From Bacillota bacterium (GTDB taxonomy: Bacteria > Bacillota > Clostridia > Acetivibrionales > DSM-1351), in contig JAEYHZ010000038.1 in NCBI GenBank assembly GCA_023409265.1, positions 1 to 64,000 on the forward strand: a stretch of 64,000 nt of DNA, read 5' to 3'. Below the pieces are notes generated by a model, which ran no database searches, was not told the origin of the DNA, and was given only the letters and a program-made list of their open reading frames with translations. Positions 43,991 through 53,430 of this stretch are shown in pieces. Position numbers and translations under genes: made by a program. The first letter of the stretch is position 1; each line of letters starts with the position of its first letter.

Positions 43991-44749
43991 CTAATTAAAA
44001 CCCTTGATGAACATTTTAGTTCTTTCGTTTTTGGGATTGGAGAATAATTCTTCTGGAGAACCCTCCTCAACTATCATGCCATTATCCATAAAAATAATCC
44101 GGTCGGCTACCTCTCGAGCAAAACCCATTTCATGGGTCACCACCACCATGGTCATATGTTCTTCGGCCAGTTTTCTGATAACCTTCAGAACTTCCATGGT
44201 CAACTCTGGGTCCAAAGCCGACGTTGGCTCATCAAAAAACAGTACATCAGGCTTTAGAGCCAAAGCTCTTGCTATGGCCACTCTCTGGCTCTGTCCTCCT
44301 GACAGCTCAAAGGGATACGCTTCTGCCTTATCCTCCAGTCCCATTTTTTCAAGGAGCCGTTTAGCTGTCTCAAAAGCTTCCTGCTTGTTAATACCTGTAA
44401 CACTTACTGGTGCATCGGTAATATTTTTTAATACGTTAATATGTGGAAACAGGTTAAAGTTTTGAAATACCAGACCGAGCTTAAGCCTTATTTCTCTCAG
44501 CTTCTTTTTATCTGCATATTCTGCTTTTCCATGGCTGTTTGTATTTACCATGACTTCATTCTCCACCAATATCCTTCCCCTATCAACCTTCTCCAGGAGA
44601 TTGATACATCTGAGAAGGGTGCTTTTGCCAGATCCCGATGGACCAATGACTGCAACCACCTCTCCTTTGTTTACCTCCAGTGAGATACCGGACAAAACAG
44701 CCTTCCCGCCGAAACTCTTATATATATCTGAAACTTCTATCATTTTCAT
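43991..44749 (-). CDS. Polar amino-acid ABC transporter ATPase
   Basis: 252 residues: Walker A GPSGSGKSTLLRC (near 35), Q-loop LVFQNFNLFPHINVL, signature LSGGQSQRVAIARAL, Walker B VLFFDEPTSALDPEL, switch VTHEMGFAREV; these are the GlnQ/HisP signatures. It is the third gene after the binding protein and permease but is separated from the permease by an A-rich (mRNA) stretch of about 140 bases. Confidence 0.93.
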   Translation of the reverse strand: MKMIEVSDIYKSFGGKAVLSGISLEVNKGEVVAVIGPSGSGKSTLLRCINLLEKVDRGRILVENEVMVNTNSHGKAEYADKKKLREIRLKLGLVFQNFNLFPHINVLKNITDAPVSVTGINKQEAFETAKRLLEKMGLEDKAEAYPFELSGGQSQRVAIARALALKPDVLFFDEPTSALDPELTMEVLKVIRKLAEEHMTMVVVTHEMGFAREVADRIIFMDNGMIVEEGSPEELFSNPKNERTKMFIKGFN

Positions 44750-44793
44750 ATTTCATTAAATCCTTTCAGACTTATATACACTTCTTAATCATG

Positions 44794-44932
44794 ATTTATT
44801 TTTATCTTTATATTTTTCTTTACATTTACATTTATATTTATCTATATATTTATATTTTTCTTTACATTTATATTTATCTTTATATCTACTTTATATTTTT
44901 CTTTACATCTTTTCTTTATATTTTTATTTACC
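44794..44932 (-). repeat. Low-complexity T-rich tract inside the amino-acid ABC operon
   Basis: On the plus strand the tract is almost only T, A and isolated C, with the word ATATTTTTCTTTACAT recurring three times; in the minus-strand mRNA it is A/U-rich with AAAGAAAAAUAUAA repeats and no structure. It separates the permease and ATPase genes. Confidence 0.75.
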
Positions 44933-45560
44933 TGTAATAATTAAGCCTGTTCTCGGTAAACTTAAATATTTGAGCCACAATGAGATTCATAATGTAGTAA
45001 AATACTCCTGCAACAAACAAGGGCTCAATTTGCGTTAATCTGCTGGCTTCATTCGATGCAGCCCTGAACATTTCAGCAACTCCTATAACTGTAACCAAAG
45101 CTGTATCCTTAACCAGTGTTATTACTTCATTGCTGATAGCGGGCAGAATTCTTTTAATTACCTGGGGAAGTATTATCTTGAAGAATACCTGTGTTTTTGT
45201 ATAGCCCAAGACCTCTCCGGCCTCATATTGTCCTTTTGGAATGGATTCTATGCCGCCTCTGTATATTTCCGCAAAATATGCTGCATAGTTAAGTGAAAAT
45301 GCAAGAACTGCTGCAGCAAATCTGTCTATTTTACCTCCAAAAATATAATAGGGTCCGAAATAAACAGCAACCAGCTGAAGTATCAGTGGTGTACCTCTCA
45401 TAATGGATATATAAATTCCGGCTATTCCACTAAAAATAAAATTCCTGGATCTTCTTGCAAAGGATACTGCAAGACCCAATGGAAGTGAAATAATCAGTGT
45501 TAGAACGAATATTTGTATGGTGACAACCAGTCCCTGGCTTAACAACAAAATGAGCTTCAC
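44928..45560 (-). CDS. Polar amino-acid ABC transporter permease
   Basis: 210 residues from the GTG at 45558-45560 (VKLILLLSQGL), preceded by GAGAGGAG at proper spacing; a TTG eight codons earlier lacks a site. Membrane helices and the HisM/GlnP EAA loop QYEAGEVLGYTKTQVFFKIILPQVIKRILP near residue 130 identify it. It pairs as a homodimer with the ATPase. Confidence 0.9.
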   Translation of the reverse strand: MKLILLLSQGLVVTIQIFVLTLIISLPLGLAVSFARRSRNFIFSGIAGIYISIMRGTPLILQLVAVYFGPYYIFGGKIDRFAAAVLAFSLNYAAYFAEIYRGGIESIPKGQYEAGEVLGYTKTQVFFKIILPQVIKRILPAISNEVITLVKDTALVTVIGVAEMFRAASNEASRLTQIEPLFVAGVFYYIMNLIVAQIFKFTENRLNYYR

Positions 45561-45715
45561 AAAAAATCTCCTCTCATTACTCAATGCATGTTCCGGTAAT
45601 AAAAATTATTGTATTAATATCTGCAGACTACTAATATAACTATGATAGTTAAGGCTGATACCTCTTCGATATCAGCCCAAAGATTTTATATTATGCAACT
45701 GAGATTCTCCCTGGA

Positions 45716-46624
45716 TTATTTACCTATTATGGAAATATCCTTACCAAACCACTTGTTGGAGATTTCAGCAATCTTGCCGTCCTTAGCCATTTCCTTCAGG
45801 GTATCGTTGATTGTTGTCACAAGCTGTACATCAGCTTTTCTGAAGCCAATACCGTACACTTCCCCGCCCAGACCTTCATCAAGCACCCTGTATTTCTCAG
45901 CCTTCATCTGAATATAATATCTTGCAACGATTTCATCCATGGCAACTGCATCTACATTACCGGTTTTCAAGTCCATAAGGCACAGGTTGTTATCCTTCAA
46001 TTCAACTACTTCTTTAAGTGTGGCCTTAAAGTCCGCTTTACTGTTTAAAGCATCCGCAGCGCTGGAGGTAGCCTGTAATGCTACTGATTTATCCTTTAAA
46101 TCTGCCAGTTTCTTGTATTTTGAATCTGCAAGAACAACAAGAACCTGCTGATTATTCATGTAAGGATCTGAGAAAAGAATGTTTTGTTTTCTTTCATCAG
46201 TAATTGTAAAGCCATTCCATATGCAATCTATGTTTCCTGTATTAAGCTCCTGGTCCTTTGTATCCCAGTTTATAGGCTGCAGCTTCAATTTTACTCCCAA
46301 TCTGTCAGCTACTGCCTGAGCCAGGTCCACATCATATCCTACTATATTGTTATTTTCATCTCTAAAGCCCATTGGGGGAAAGCTTTCATCCAAGCCCAAA
46401 ACCAATTCGCCTTTTTCTTTTATCTTTTCCCATGACGTATCCGCAGAAGCAGTTGATTCAAGAGCTGAAACGGAAGCTGCTGCGGAAGTTGCTGTGGAAG
46501 TTGCAGTAGAATCTGTTGTTGTTGCATTGTTGACTCCACAGCCCGCAAAAGCAAAAGCAGCAGCCATTACGCATACCAAAACCTTAATCAATGATCTCTT
46601 TGTCAAATTAAACCATCCCTTCAC
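45716..46624 (-). CDS. Polar amino-acid-binding lipoprotein
   Basis: About 302 residues from a GTG at 46622-46624 with GAGGT upstream; a TTG six codons on is an alternative and gives a more usual signal peptide. Lipobox AFAGCG, then a Ser/Thr/Ala-rich spacer, and the SBP_bac_3 fold (LVLGLDESFPPMGFRDENNNIVGYDVDLAQAVADRLG; WNGFTITDERKQNILFSDPYM). The carboxylate-binding Arg and the Asp of GYDVDLA suit amino acids such as cystine, glutamine or arginine. First gene of the transporter unit. Confidence 0.88.
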   Translation of the reverse strand: MKGWFNLTKRSLIKVLVCVMAAAFAFAGCGVNNATTTDSTATSTATSAAASVSALESTASADTSWEKIKEKGELVLGLDESFPPMGFRDENNNIVGYDVDLAQAVADRLGVKLKLQPINWDTKDQELNTGNIDCIWNGFTITDERKQNILFSDPYMNNQQVLVVLADSKYKKLADLKDKSVALQATSSAADALNSKADFKATLKEVVELKDNNLCLMDLKTGNVDAVAMDEIVARYYIQMKAEKYRVLDEGLGGEVYGIGFRKADVQLVTTINDTLKEMAKDGKIAEISNKWFGKDISIIGK

Positions 46625-46907
46625 AAGTGAACCTCGAGTTCCGTTTTTGTATTTGATACTTACTATACGAAACAAGGTCTTATTTCTGTTTATATATTGC
46701 CTGGTTGTTAAATTCCTCACTTAGGAACCGCTAAATAATAACTTCTCCTTTTCAAGTGACTATTTTCTCAAAAAACTGTCTCCTTTTAAAATCGACTTTT
46801 ATTATACAACTATTCCTTAGATATTTTACTTCATAACTTTAATAAAGTAAATCATTAATTTATTGAAAAATATTACAATTTACTTTTTACTTTTATCAAG
46901 GATATGT

Positions 46908-46935
46908 TTGGACTAAACTGCATAGATTTTATAGT
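46908..46935 (+). promoter_or_regulatory. Possible promoter for the M23/deacetylase pair
   Basis: TTGGAC (46908-46913), 16-bp spacer, TATAGT (46930-46935), 43 bp before the TTG start. The remainder of the 46625-46978 gap is T-rich with no other feature that I can support. Confidence 0.4.
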
Positions 46936-46978
46936 AGTTAATTCTTTCGTCATTTTTTATTTAGAGAGGTGGCCCTAA

Positions 46979-48043
46979 TTGCTAAAGTTCTCAAATTACA
47001 ATAAAAATATATTTAAAATATTCATTGCTTTTGTTTTGATACTTGCAATACTTACAACATCAACCTTCGTATTTCTAAAGGATACCAGCCAGGCAATAAC
47101 TGTGTCTACAGACACCGACGGACAGAAAAAATTCATTAAATGGGTAGAATTTAACGCATCCTATGAGGCTATGGAAAAGGCACTGACTCTTGATGTAAAA
47201 TCCCACAATAAAGAAGTCCGTCTTAACTGGGTTGAACTACTGGCCTATCTTGCCACCAAATACGGAGGTAATTTTAAAAAATATAAATCCAAGGATCTGG
47301 ACGAACTGGTTGACAGGCTTAACAAGGGGCAGACCATGGAGCAATTGACGGAAAAGATGAAATACTACAATTATTACTACGAGGCATATGACACCATCCT
47401 GGGAAACTTTGTAGGGGAATTTGAAGTAGAAGTAAAAGATCCCGATAGTTCAAGCGGCAGAAAATGGGAAAAAAAGTACGGGCTTAAGGTCTTTTCACCC
47501 ATAGCGAGAGGCTACAGTTTCAGCCATTATGATGATTTCGGCAACGGCCGGACATTCGGATATGCCAGAAAACACCTGGGGAATGATTTGATGGGATCTA
47601 TCGGTACTCCCATAATGGCAGTTGAATCGGGTATAGTAGAGGTTATGGGTTGGAATATGTACGGAGGCTGGAGAATAGGAATCCGAAGCATTGACCAGAA
47701 GAGATATTATTACTATGCACATCTCAGAAAGGATAGGCCTTTCCATTCAGATCTTTATGAAGGTAAGGTGGTAAAAGCCGGAGATGTTATCGGTTACCTT
47801 GGCATGACCGGCTACAGCAACAGGGAGAATGTAAATAATATAACGACTCCACATCTGCATTTCGGTATGCAGCTTATTTTTGATGAATCTCAGAAGGAAT
47901 GTAATAATGAACTCTGGATTGATGTTTATAATATAGTTGAGCTTTTACAGAAGAACCGTTCCTCTGTTGTCAAGGATGAGGAGACAAGAGATTTTTACAG
48001 GTTATATGATTTTATGGAAGAAAACAGCGGTTATGATTTCTAG
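46979..48043 (+). CDS. M23-family peptidoglycan endopeptidase, membrane-anchored
   Basis: 354 residues from a TTG at 46979 with GAGAGGTGG upstream. Membrane helix at about 12-33, an extracytoplasmic helical domain to about 165, then the LytM fold: the zinc ligands are in KHLGNDLMG (His and Asp, near 199-203) and TTPHLHFG (near 290). The GYLGMTGYSN strand and YYYYAHL motif are present, so the enzyme looks active. It cuts peptide cross-bridges outside the cell. It is followed 39 bp on by a deacetylase gene, suggesting wall or spore remodelling. Confidence 0.88.
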   Translation: MLKFSNYNKNIFKIFIAFVLILAILTTSTFVFLKDTSQAITVSTDTDGQKKFIKWVEFNASYEAMEKALTLDVKSHNKEVRLNWVELLAYLATKYGGNFKKYKSKDLDELVDRLNKGQTMEQLTEKMKYYNYYYEAYDTILGNFVGEFEVEVKDPDSSSGRKWEKKYGLKVFSPIARGYSFSHYDDFGNGRTFGYARKHLGNDLMGSIGTPIMAVESGIVEVMGWNMYGGWRIGIRSIDQKRYYYYAHLRKDRPFHSDLYEGKVVKAGDVIGYLGMTGYSNRENVNNITTPHLHFGMQLIFDESQKECNNELWIDVYNIVELLQKNRSSVVKDEETRDFYRLYDFMEENSGYDF

Positions 48044-48082
48044 TTTTCAAAAATATTTTTACTTATTTTAGAGGTGCTGATA

Positions 48083-48979
48083 ATGATGTTTTTCTCGAAT
48101 AAAAGGTTTATAAAATATATTACACTGGTTATTACGGTATTTTTAACTTTAGGCATCTTACTTTTACTCGTATTATCCGAAACAACGGATGTTTTAAGTG
48201 AGGTTCAAGGCGGGCAAATTACCGAAGATGGGATCGCAGTCCCAATTATTATGTATCACAGCATATTGAAAAACTCGCATCTTGGGAAATATGTTATTAC
48301 ACCTTCCGAGTTTGAAAAAGACATAAAGTATTTATATGAACATCATTATAATGCAATTACAATGACTGATCTGATTAATTATGTATATAATAATGGTGAT
48401 CTTCCATTGAGGCCGGTCATTATTACATTTGATGACGGAAATTTGAACAATTACATATATGGCCAACCCATCCTTAAGAAATACAATATGAAGGCAGTTA
48501 TTTCAGTTATAGGTTCATATACCGAAACATTCTCTCAAGACAAAAGTCCTACTGATGATCCCCTATACGCTCATGCTTCCTGGGATCAGATAAAAGCCAT
48601 GCACGATTCAGGCTATTTTGAAATTCAGAATCATTCATATAATCTTCATTTTATTAATAAACGAAATGGAGCCAAGCGAAGGAAGGGTGAGTCCCTTGAA
48701 AGTTACCAAAATATGCTTATTGATGATGTAGGCAGACTTCAAAATAAATTGACTGAAGTAACAGGGGTCACACCGAACACTTTTACCTATCCCTTTGGAG
48801 CTGTAAGCAAGGAGTCAAAGGAAATTCTCAAGGATTTAGGTTTCAAAGCAACTTTATCCTGCGCTGAAGGTGTAAATTTGATTAATAAAGATAAAAAGGA
48901 TGTACTTTTTGGGCTTAAGCGCAAAAATCGTCCCCATGGGATTTCTTCAGAAAACTTTTTTAAAAAATTCTGCCCCTGA
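48083..48979 (+). CDS. Membrane-anchored polysaccharide deacetylase
   Basis: 298 residues from the ATG at 48083, eight bases after GAGG; a GTG at 48074 is part of that site. One membrane helix (about 12-34), then NodB domain: PVIITFDDGN (catalytic Asp pair near 120), NHSYNLHF (His-x-x-x-x-His zinc motif near 190), TYPFGAV near 240. It removes acetyl groups from peptidoglycan or other amino sugars outside the membrane. Operon partner of the M23 gene, with a terminator after it. Confidence 0.9.
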   Translation: MMFFSNKRFIKYITLVITVFLTLGILLLLVLSETTDVLSEVQGGQITEDGIAVPIIMYHSILKNSHLGKYVITPSEFEKDIKYLYEHHYNAITMTDLINYVYNNGDLPLRPVIITFDDGNLNNYIYGQPILKKYNMKAVISVIGSYTETFSQDKSPTDDPLYAHASWDQIKAMHDSGYFEIQNHSYNLHFINKRNGAKRRKGESLESYQNMLIDDVGRLQNKLTEVTGVTPNTFTYPFGAVSKESKEILKDLGFKATLSCAEGVNLINKDKKDVLFGLKRKNRPHGISSENFFKKFCP

Positions 48980-49021
48980 TTAACAAATAATATACAACTA
49001 AGGTTATATGGCGGTTCTTTC

Positions 49022-49050
49022 AAAGCTGAGGATAAAATCCCCGGCTTTTT
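49022..49050 (+). terminator. Terminator after the deacetylase gene
   Basis: AAAGC...GGAT/ATCC...GCTTT stem (49022-49048) followed by TTTTT. Confidence 0.65.
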
Positions 49051-49183
49051 CATTAAGTGGCGGCAGAAGCGTCCTTGTCATTTTTTTCCTTATGCTCCGC
49101 CTGTTTATTATCTATCAAAAAATTCACATTAAAAAGCTTTAACCAATTCCCTTCTCGTTCTATATACTATATTAGAAATTAAT

Positions 49184-49192
49184 TAGTATTCC
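49184..49192 (-). promoter_or_regulatory. Core of the shared sulfur-regulator site before the SsuB-like gene
   Basis: TAGTATTCC (minus strand GGAATACTA) equals the centre of the 20-bp larE and metN sites. It lies about 100 bp before the ATPase start, in a gap (48980-49290) that otherwise holds only the deacetylase terminator. Confidence 0.5.
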
Positions 49193-49290
49193 GGTACTCT
49201 GTCAGCCTTAATATGATACTAACTATGAACAGAATTTTTGAAGTATATTCAGGGTTAGCAGAGACTAGTAGTGGCAGGAGATGTTATACG

Positions 49291-50058
49291 TTGTCTTACA
49301 TAGTTGAAATAAAAAATATCGGTATGAATTATCAATCACCAAATGGCGAGATACCTGCCATCACCAACATAAATCTACAGATAGTCAAAGGCGAATTTAT
49401 TTGTATCGTTGGTCCCAGCGGGTGTGGAAAATCCACCTTATTATCAATTATTGCAGGACTTTTGCAGCCTTCAACCGGAAGTATAGCCATAAACGGGATA
49501 GACATATCCGGAACCTGCAAGGATGTAGGCTATATGCTGCAGAAGGATTATCTCTTTGAATGGAGGACAATTCTTCAGAATGTAATGTTAGGTCTTGAAA
49601 TAAGAAAAATTAAAACACCGGAAAACCTTGAATACGTCGACACCTTATTGAAAACTTACGGTTTATATGATTTCAAGGACAAATATCCTTCTCAGCTTTC
49701 AGGTGGTATGAGACAGAGAGCTGCTTTGATAAGAACTCTAGTCCTTAAACCTCAGATTCTGCTTTTGGATGAAGCTTTCTCAGCATTGGACTATCAAACC
49801 AGACTTGCGGTGGCAGAGGATATTTATTCAATAATTAAAAAGGAAAACAAAACGGCCATCCTTGTAACTCACGATATTGCAGAGAGTATCAGTATGGCAG
49901 ACCGGGTTGTTGTGCTTTCCAGCAGGCCGGCAACCATCAAAAGTGTCCATGATATCAATCTGACATGTGAAGTCAGAACACCTTTTTCCAGCAGAGAAGC
50001 TCCGGAATTCAGGCACTATTTCAACAAAATATGGAAGGAGCTGGATGTACATGTCTAA
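49291..50058 (+). CDS. SsuB/TauB-like ABC transporter ATPase
   Basis: 255 residues from a TTG at 49291 (TTGTCTTACATAG, protein MSYIVEIKNIGMNY), ten bases after AGGAG; an ATG at 49213 would add 26 residues not expected in this family. Walker A GPSGCGKST, QKDYLFEWRTI Q-loop typical of nitrate/sulfonate/taurine ATPases, signature LSGGMRQRAAL, Walker B LLLDEAFSALD and switch VTHDIAESI. It powers uptake of a sulfur-containing or thiamine-precursor-like substrate with the permease and binding protein that follow. Confidence 0.88.
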   Translation: MSYIVEIKNIGMNYQSPNGEIPAITNINLQIVKGEFICIVGPSGCGKSTLLSIIAGLLQPSTGSIAINGIDISGTCKDVGYMLQKDYLFEWRTILQNVMLGLEIRKIKTPENLEYVDTLLKTYGLYDFKDKYPSQLSGGMRQRAALIRTLVLKPQILLLDEAFSALDYQTRLAVAEDIYSIIKKENKTAILVTHDIAESISMADRVVVLSSRPATIKSVHDINLTCEVRTPFSSREAPEFRHYFNKIWKELDVHV

Positions 50059-50866
50059 ACACAAGGAAATAAGTCCCTCGAAAGAAAGGCTTACATATTT
50101 GAAATCACGAAAAAGAAGAAAAATATTGATCAGTCTTACACAGATTTTGATTTTGATAGTATTCATTGCACAGTGGGAAATATGCGCCCGTTTAAAAATA
50201 ATTGATCCTTTTATAACAAGTCAGCCATCCAGAATAATTTCAACAATTGTACGGTTGTATAATGAAGGGCAGCTCTTTCACCATATCGGTGTAACCTGTC
50301 TTGAAACAATAATTGGCTTTATATCGGGAACAATCCTCGGAACAATAATAGCAGTTATCCTTTGGTGGTCAGAATTTCTTTCAAAGGTTCTGGAGCCCTA
50401 TCTGGTAATTCTGAACAGCTTGCCCAAAATAGCCCTGGGGCCCATTTTTATAGTTTGGTTTGGCGCAGGTACAACCTCCATAATCGTAATAGCTCTCGCC
50501 ATTTCCTTAATAGTATCCATACTGGAGGTTCTGAACGGGTTTATGGCGACTGATGAAGAGCAGGTTAAGCTTGTTAAAACCTTTGGAGCAAGAAGACTTC
50601 AGATCTTTACCAAGGTTGTTTTTCCGTCTAATCTGCCGGTTATCATTAACTCACTGAAAATAAATGTAGGACTGTCCTGGGTTGGTGTCATCGTTGGAGA
50701 ATTCCTTGTATCAAAGTCAGGGCTCGGATATCTGATAGTATATGGCGGTCAGGTGTTTCAGCTGGACCTGGTAATGGCCAGTGTAATAATCCTCTGTATA
50801 GCAGCCGGCATAATGTATAAAGCAGTTGTTCTTCTTCAGCAGTTTTTCATTAAAAGCCATATATAG
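50051..50866 (+). CDS. SsuC/TauC-like ABC transporter permease
   Basis: 271 residues from the ATG at 50051, overlapping the ATPase stop by eight bases; GGAG is ten bases upstream and an ATG two codons earlier is an alternative. Six membrane helices, with EAA loop VKTFGARRLQIFTKVVFPSNLPVI and the SLSWVGVIVGEFLVSKSGLGYLI motif of the sulfonate/nitrate/thiamine-precursor class. Confidence 0.9.
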   Translation: MSKHKEISPSKERLTYLKSRKRRKILISLTQILILIVFIAQWEICARLKIIDPFITSQPSRIISTIVRLYNEGQLFHHIGVTCLETIIGFISGTILGTIIAVILWWSEFLSKVLEPYLVILNSLPKIALGPIFIVWFGAGTTSIIVIALAISLIVSILEVLNGFMATDEEQVKLVKTFGARRLQIFTKVVFPSNLPVIINSLKINVGLSWVGVIVGEFLVSKSGLGYLIVYGGQVFQLDLVMASVIILCIAAGIMYKAVVLLQQFFIKSHI

Positions 50867-50982
50867 TTTTATTATTTAATCATTCTATAGCAGTTAAAAA
50901 CAAAAAGTTTCTTATTATAAGCCTTGCTTTTTAAATAAAATCTGGTCATACAGCGTTTAGAGCGCGCAGATAGGAGGTTATT

Positions 50983-51972
50983 ATGAAGAAATTATGCCTT
51001 ATTCTCGCAGTTATTTTTTGCATTTCCTTTATTTTAGGGGCGTGTGGAACTAAGGAACAGAAGACAAAAGTACGGTTAAGCGAAGTGACGCATTCCGTTT
51101 TCTATGCACCGCAATACGTTGCAATAAACAAAGGCTTCTTTAATGAGGTTGGTCTTGATGTAGAACTTCAAAATGGTCAAGGTGCCGACAAGGTTATGAC
51201 TGCTGTTTTGTCGGGACAATGTGATGTGGGTTTTGCAGGACCCGAGGCAAGCATTTACGTTTATAATGAGGGCAAGGAAGATTACTCGATTGTATTTGCA
51301 CAGCTTACCAAAAGGGATGGCTCATTCCTTGTCGGCAGAAAAGCGGAGAGCGATTTTAACTGGAGTAATCTGAAGGGTAAGAACATAATCGGCGGACGTA
51401 AGGGTGGAGTACCTGAAATGACCCTTGAGTATGTTCTTAACAAAAACAAGCTGGTACCTGGGAAGGATGTTGAAGTCGATACAAGTGTACAATTTGCTTT
51501 GATGGCCGGGGCCTTTACCGGAGGAAAAGGTGATTATGTTACACTTTTTGAACCCACAGCCTCAATGCTGGAAAAAGAGGGTAAAGGCTATATTTTGACC
51601 TCTGTAGGTCAGGATAGCGGTGAAATCCCGTATACAGCATACTTTGCAAAAAAAAGCTACATAGAAAAAAATAAAAATACTATTCAAAAGTTCACAGAGG
51701 CAATTTATAAAGGTCAGGTCTGGGTTGATACACATTCACCGAAAGAAATAGCGGAAGCAATAAAATCCTCTTTCCCCGATACCGACCTGTCTATTCTTGA
51801 AACAGTTGCAAAAAGATATAAGGATATTGATGCCTGGAATAAGGATCCGATCATGAAGGAAGCCTCTTTTGAACTATTACAGACTGTCATGGACCAGGCC
51901 GGACAGCTGAAGCAGAAAGCACCTTATGCAAAGGTTGTAGACAATACTTACGCTGAAAAGGCAATGAAGTAA
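50983..51972 (+). CDS. SsuA/NMT1-like solute-binding lipoprotein
   Basis: 329 residues behind AGGAGG. Lipobox LGAC at about 19-22, then LSEVTHSVFYAPQYVAINKGFFNEVGLDVELQNG and CDVGFAGPEASIYVYN, the NMT1/SsuA fold. Related proteins bind alkanesulfonates, taurine or hydroxymethylpyrimidine. The sulfur-site core upstream of the operon and the cysK gene next door favour an organosulfur substrate. A perfect terminator follows. Confidence 0.87.
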   Translation: MKKLCLILAVIFCISFILGACGTKEQKTKVRLSEVTHSVFYAPQYVAINKGFFNEVGLDVELQNGQGADKVMTAVLSGQCDVGFAGPEASIYVYNEGKEDYSIVFAQLTKRDGSFLVGRKAESDFNWSNLKGKNIIGGRKGGVPEMTLEYVLNKNKLVPGKDVEVDTSVQFALMAGAFTGGKGDYVTLFEPTASMLEKEGKGYILTSVGQDSGEIPYTAYFAKKSYIEKNKNTIQKFTEAIYKGQVWVDTHSPKEIAEAIKSSFPDTDLSILETVAKRYKDIDAWNKDPIMKEASFELLQTVMDQAGQLKQKAPYAKVVDNTYAEKAMK

Positions 51973-52017
51973 TATATAATTTATTTACTGCTCATGGAAA
52001 GAAACATATCTTTTCTC

Positions 52018-52054
52018 AAAGCAAATAAATCGCAAGTTGCGATTTATTTGCTTT
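52018..52054. terminator. Strong bidirectional terminator
   Basis: A perfect 18-bp inverted repeat (52018-52035, 52037-52054; arm ends AAAGCAAATAAATCGC) around one base, with T-rich flanks, between convergent binding-protein and cysK genes. Confidence 0.85.
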
Positions 52055-52097
52055 TCTATATTTTTGCTCCCTGTAGAGAATTAATGTGTACTTTTGG

Positions 52098-53030
52098 TTA
52101 ATCTCCGTACAGGTTGGCAGAAAGATACCGTTCACCTGTATCAGGCAGCACAACGACAATTGTTTTGCCTTTGTTCTCCGGTCGTTTTGCTATTTCGGTG
52201 GCAGCATATACAGCTGCTCCTGACGATATACCAACCACAAGACCTTCAAACCTGGCAAGCCTGCGCGAAGTCTCAAAAGCAGCCTCATTGGTAACCTTAA
52301 ATATTTCATCAACAACTTCAGGGTTAAAAACAGCAGGTATAAAGCCTGCACCCAGCCCCTGAATCTTGTGGGGTCCCTTGGCTCCTCCAGATAGAACAGG
52401 TGATGAAAAAGGTTCAACTGCAACAACCTTGATACCGGGCTTCTTTTCTTTAAGAGCCTCTCCGGCACCGGTAATGGTTCCACCTGTTCCTACTCCGCCA
52501 ATTATAATGTCAACCTCTCCGTCAGAATCCTTCCATATTTCCTCTGCCGTTGTCTTTCTGTGTATCTCAGGATTAGCGGGATTTTCAAACTGCAGGGGAA
52601 TAAAAGAATTTGGATTTTCTCCCGCTAATTCCTGTGCTTTACGGATAGCCCCTGCCATTCCTTCAGAGCCCGGTGTCAGTACAAGTTCTGCTCCCAGTGC
52701 TTTCATCAGGCTCCTCCGTTCCAGACTGAAGTTTTCAGGCAAAGTAATTATCAACCTGTACCCCTTTGCAGCTGCAACAAATGCCAGGCCAATTCCGGTA
52801 TTCCCGCTGGTGGGCTCGATTATTACCGTATCCTTATTGATAGCTCCCCTCTCTTCAGCATCTGTAATCATTGCATAAGCTATCCTGTCCTTAACACTGC
52901 CAAGGGGATTGAAATATTCCAGCTTACCCAGAATCTTTGCCTCGAGAGCATTTTCCATATTATATCTGGTAAGTTCCAGCAAAGGAGTGTTACCTATCAG
53001 TTCAATTAAGCTTTTATATACTTTTGCCAT
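52098..53030 (-). CDS. cysK: O-acetylserine sulfhydrylase (cysteine synthase)
   Basis: 310 residues from the ATG at 53028-53030 behind GGAGG. The PLP lysine is Lys47 in NPLGSVKDRIA; PTSGNTGIGLAF binds substrate, and GVGTGGTITGAGE cradles the phosphate. It joins O-acetylserine and sulfide to make cysteine. It lies downstream of metNIQ on the same strand but has its own promoter, and its leader carries a short hairpin. Confidence 0.94.
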   Translation of the reverse strand: MAKVYKSLIELIGNTPLLELTRYNMENALEAKILGKLEYFNPLGSVKDRIAYAMITDAEERGAINKDTVIIEPTSGNTGIGLAFVAAAKGYRLIITLPENFSLERRSLMKALGAELVLTPGSEGMAGAIRKAQELAGENPNSFIPLQFENPANPEIHRKTTAEEIWKDSDGEVDIIIGGVGTGGTITGAGEALKEKKPGIKVVAVEPFSSPVLSGGAKGPHKIQGLGAGFIPAVFNPEVVDEIFKVTNEAAFETSRRLARFEGLVVGISSGAAVYAATEIAKRPENKGKTIVVVLPDTGERYLSANLYGD

Positions 53031-53045
53031 TCTAACCTCCATCAT

Positions 53046-53125
53046 GTGCCTGTTAGGCACAAAAAACAATTCATATAAGTTTAGTATGTATTATATATTA
53101 TATCCTTTTTTAAACAATTAGTCAA
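53046..53125 (-). promoter_or_regulatory. cysK promoter and leader hairpin
   Basis: On the minus strand TTGACT (53125-53120), 17-bp spacer, TATAAT (53102-53097). The leader contains ATACTAAACTTAT (a weak match to the shared sulfur-site core) and a perfect GTGCCT/AGGCAC hairpin at 53046-53060, immediately before the ribosome binding site. Confidence 0.65.
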
Positions 53126-53166
53126 CGCCCTCTCGATTTGCAGCCATCAGCTCCCTCTATGCCCCA

Positions 53167-53413
53167 TCAATGTACTGTTGAAGATATTTTGTAATTGGAT
53201 ATAAGTTTATATAGGTTAAAAACGAACTTTACTTATGATCATTTGCTATTAAAAAACCCTGCGAGTACAAAAAATTTGGGCCAAAAAAGTACGCGAGCCA
53301 AATGATTCAGTAAAAAAAAGTACGCGAGTACAAAAAATAAAAAATGCACGGTATGGTTAAAAAAATAGATGAAACAGTGCCGTTAACACTGTTTCATCTA
53401 TTTTTTGGTTACC
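53167..53413. repeat. 245-bp direct repeat, copy 1
   Basis: Nearly identical to 53431-53675 (offset 264, then 262 after a 2-base indel). It contains an ATCATTTG/CAAATGAT pairing, CGAGTAC words, and ends in a perfect 20-bp stem hairpin (53360-53379, 53387-53406) with A and T tails on either strand. Confidence 0.85.
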
Positions 53414-53430
53414 CTCCCATTTTGCCTATA

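Noticed and set aside
44680..44937. 85-codon plus-strand frame rich in Ile, Tyr and Phe
   Set aside because: It is a translation of the low-complexity T-rich tract, with no ribosome binding site or family resemblance.
52366..52878. 170-codon plus-strand frame within cysK
   Set aside because: It is the complement of a clear cysteine synthase and shows only shadow coding.
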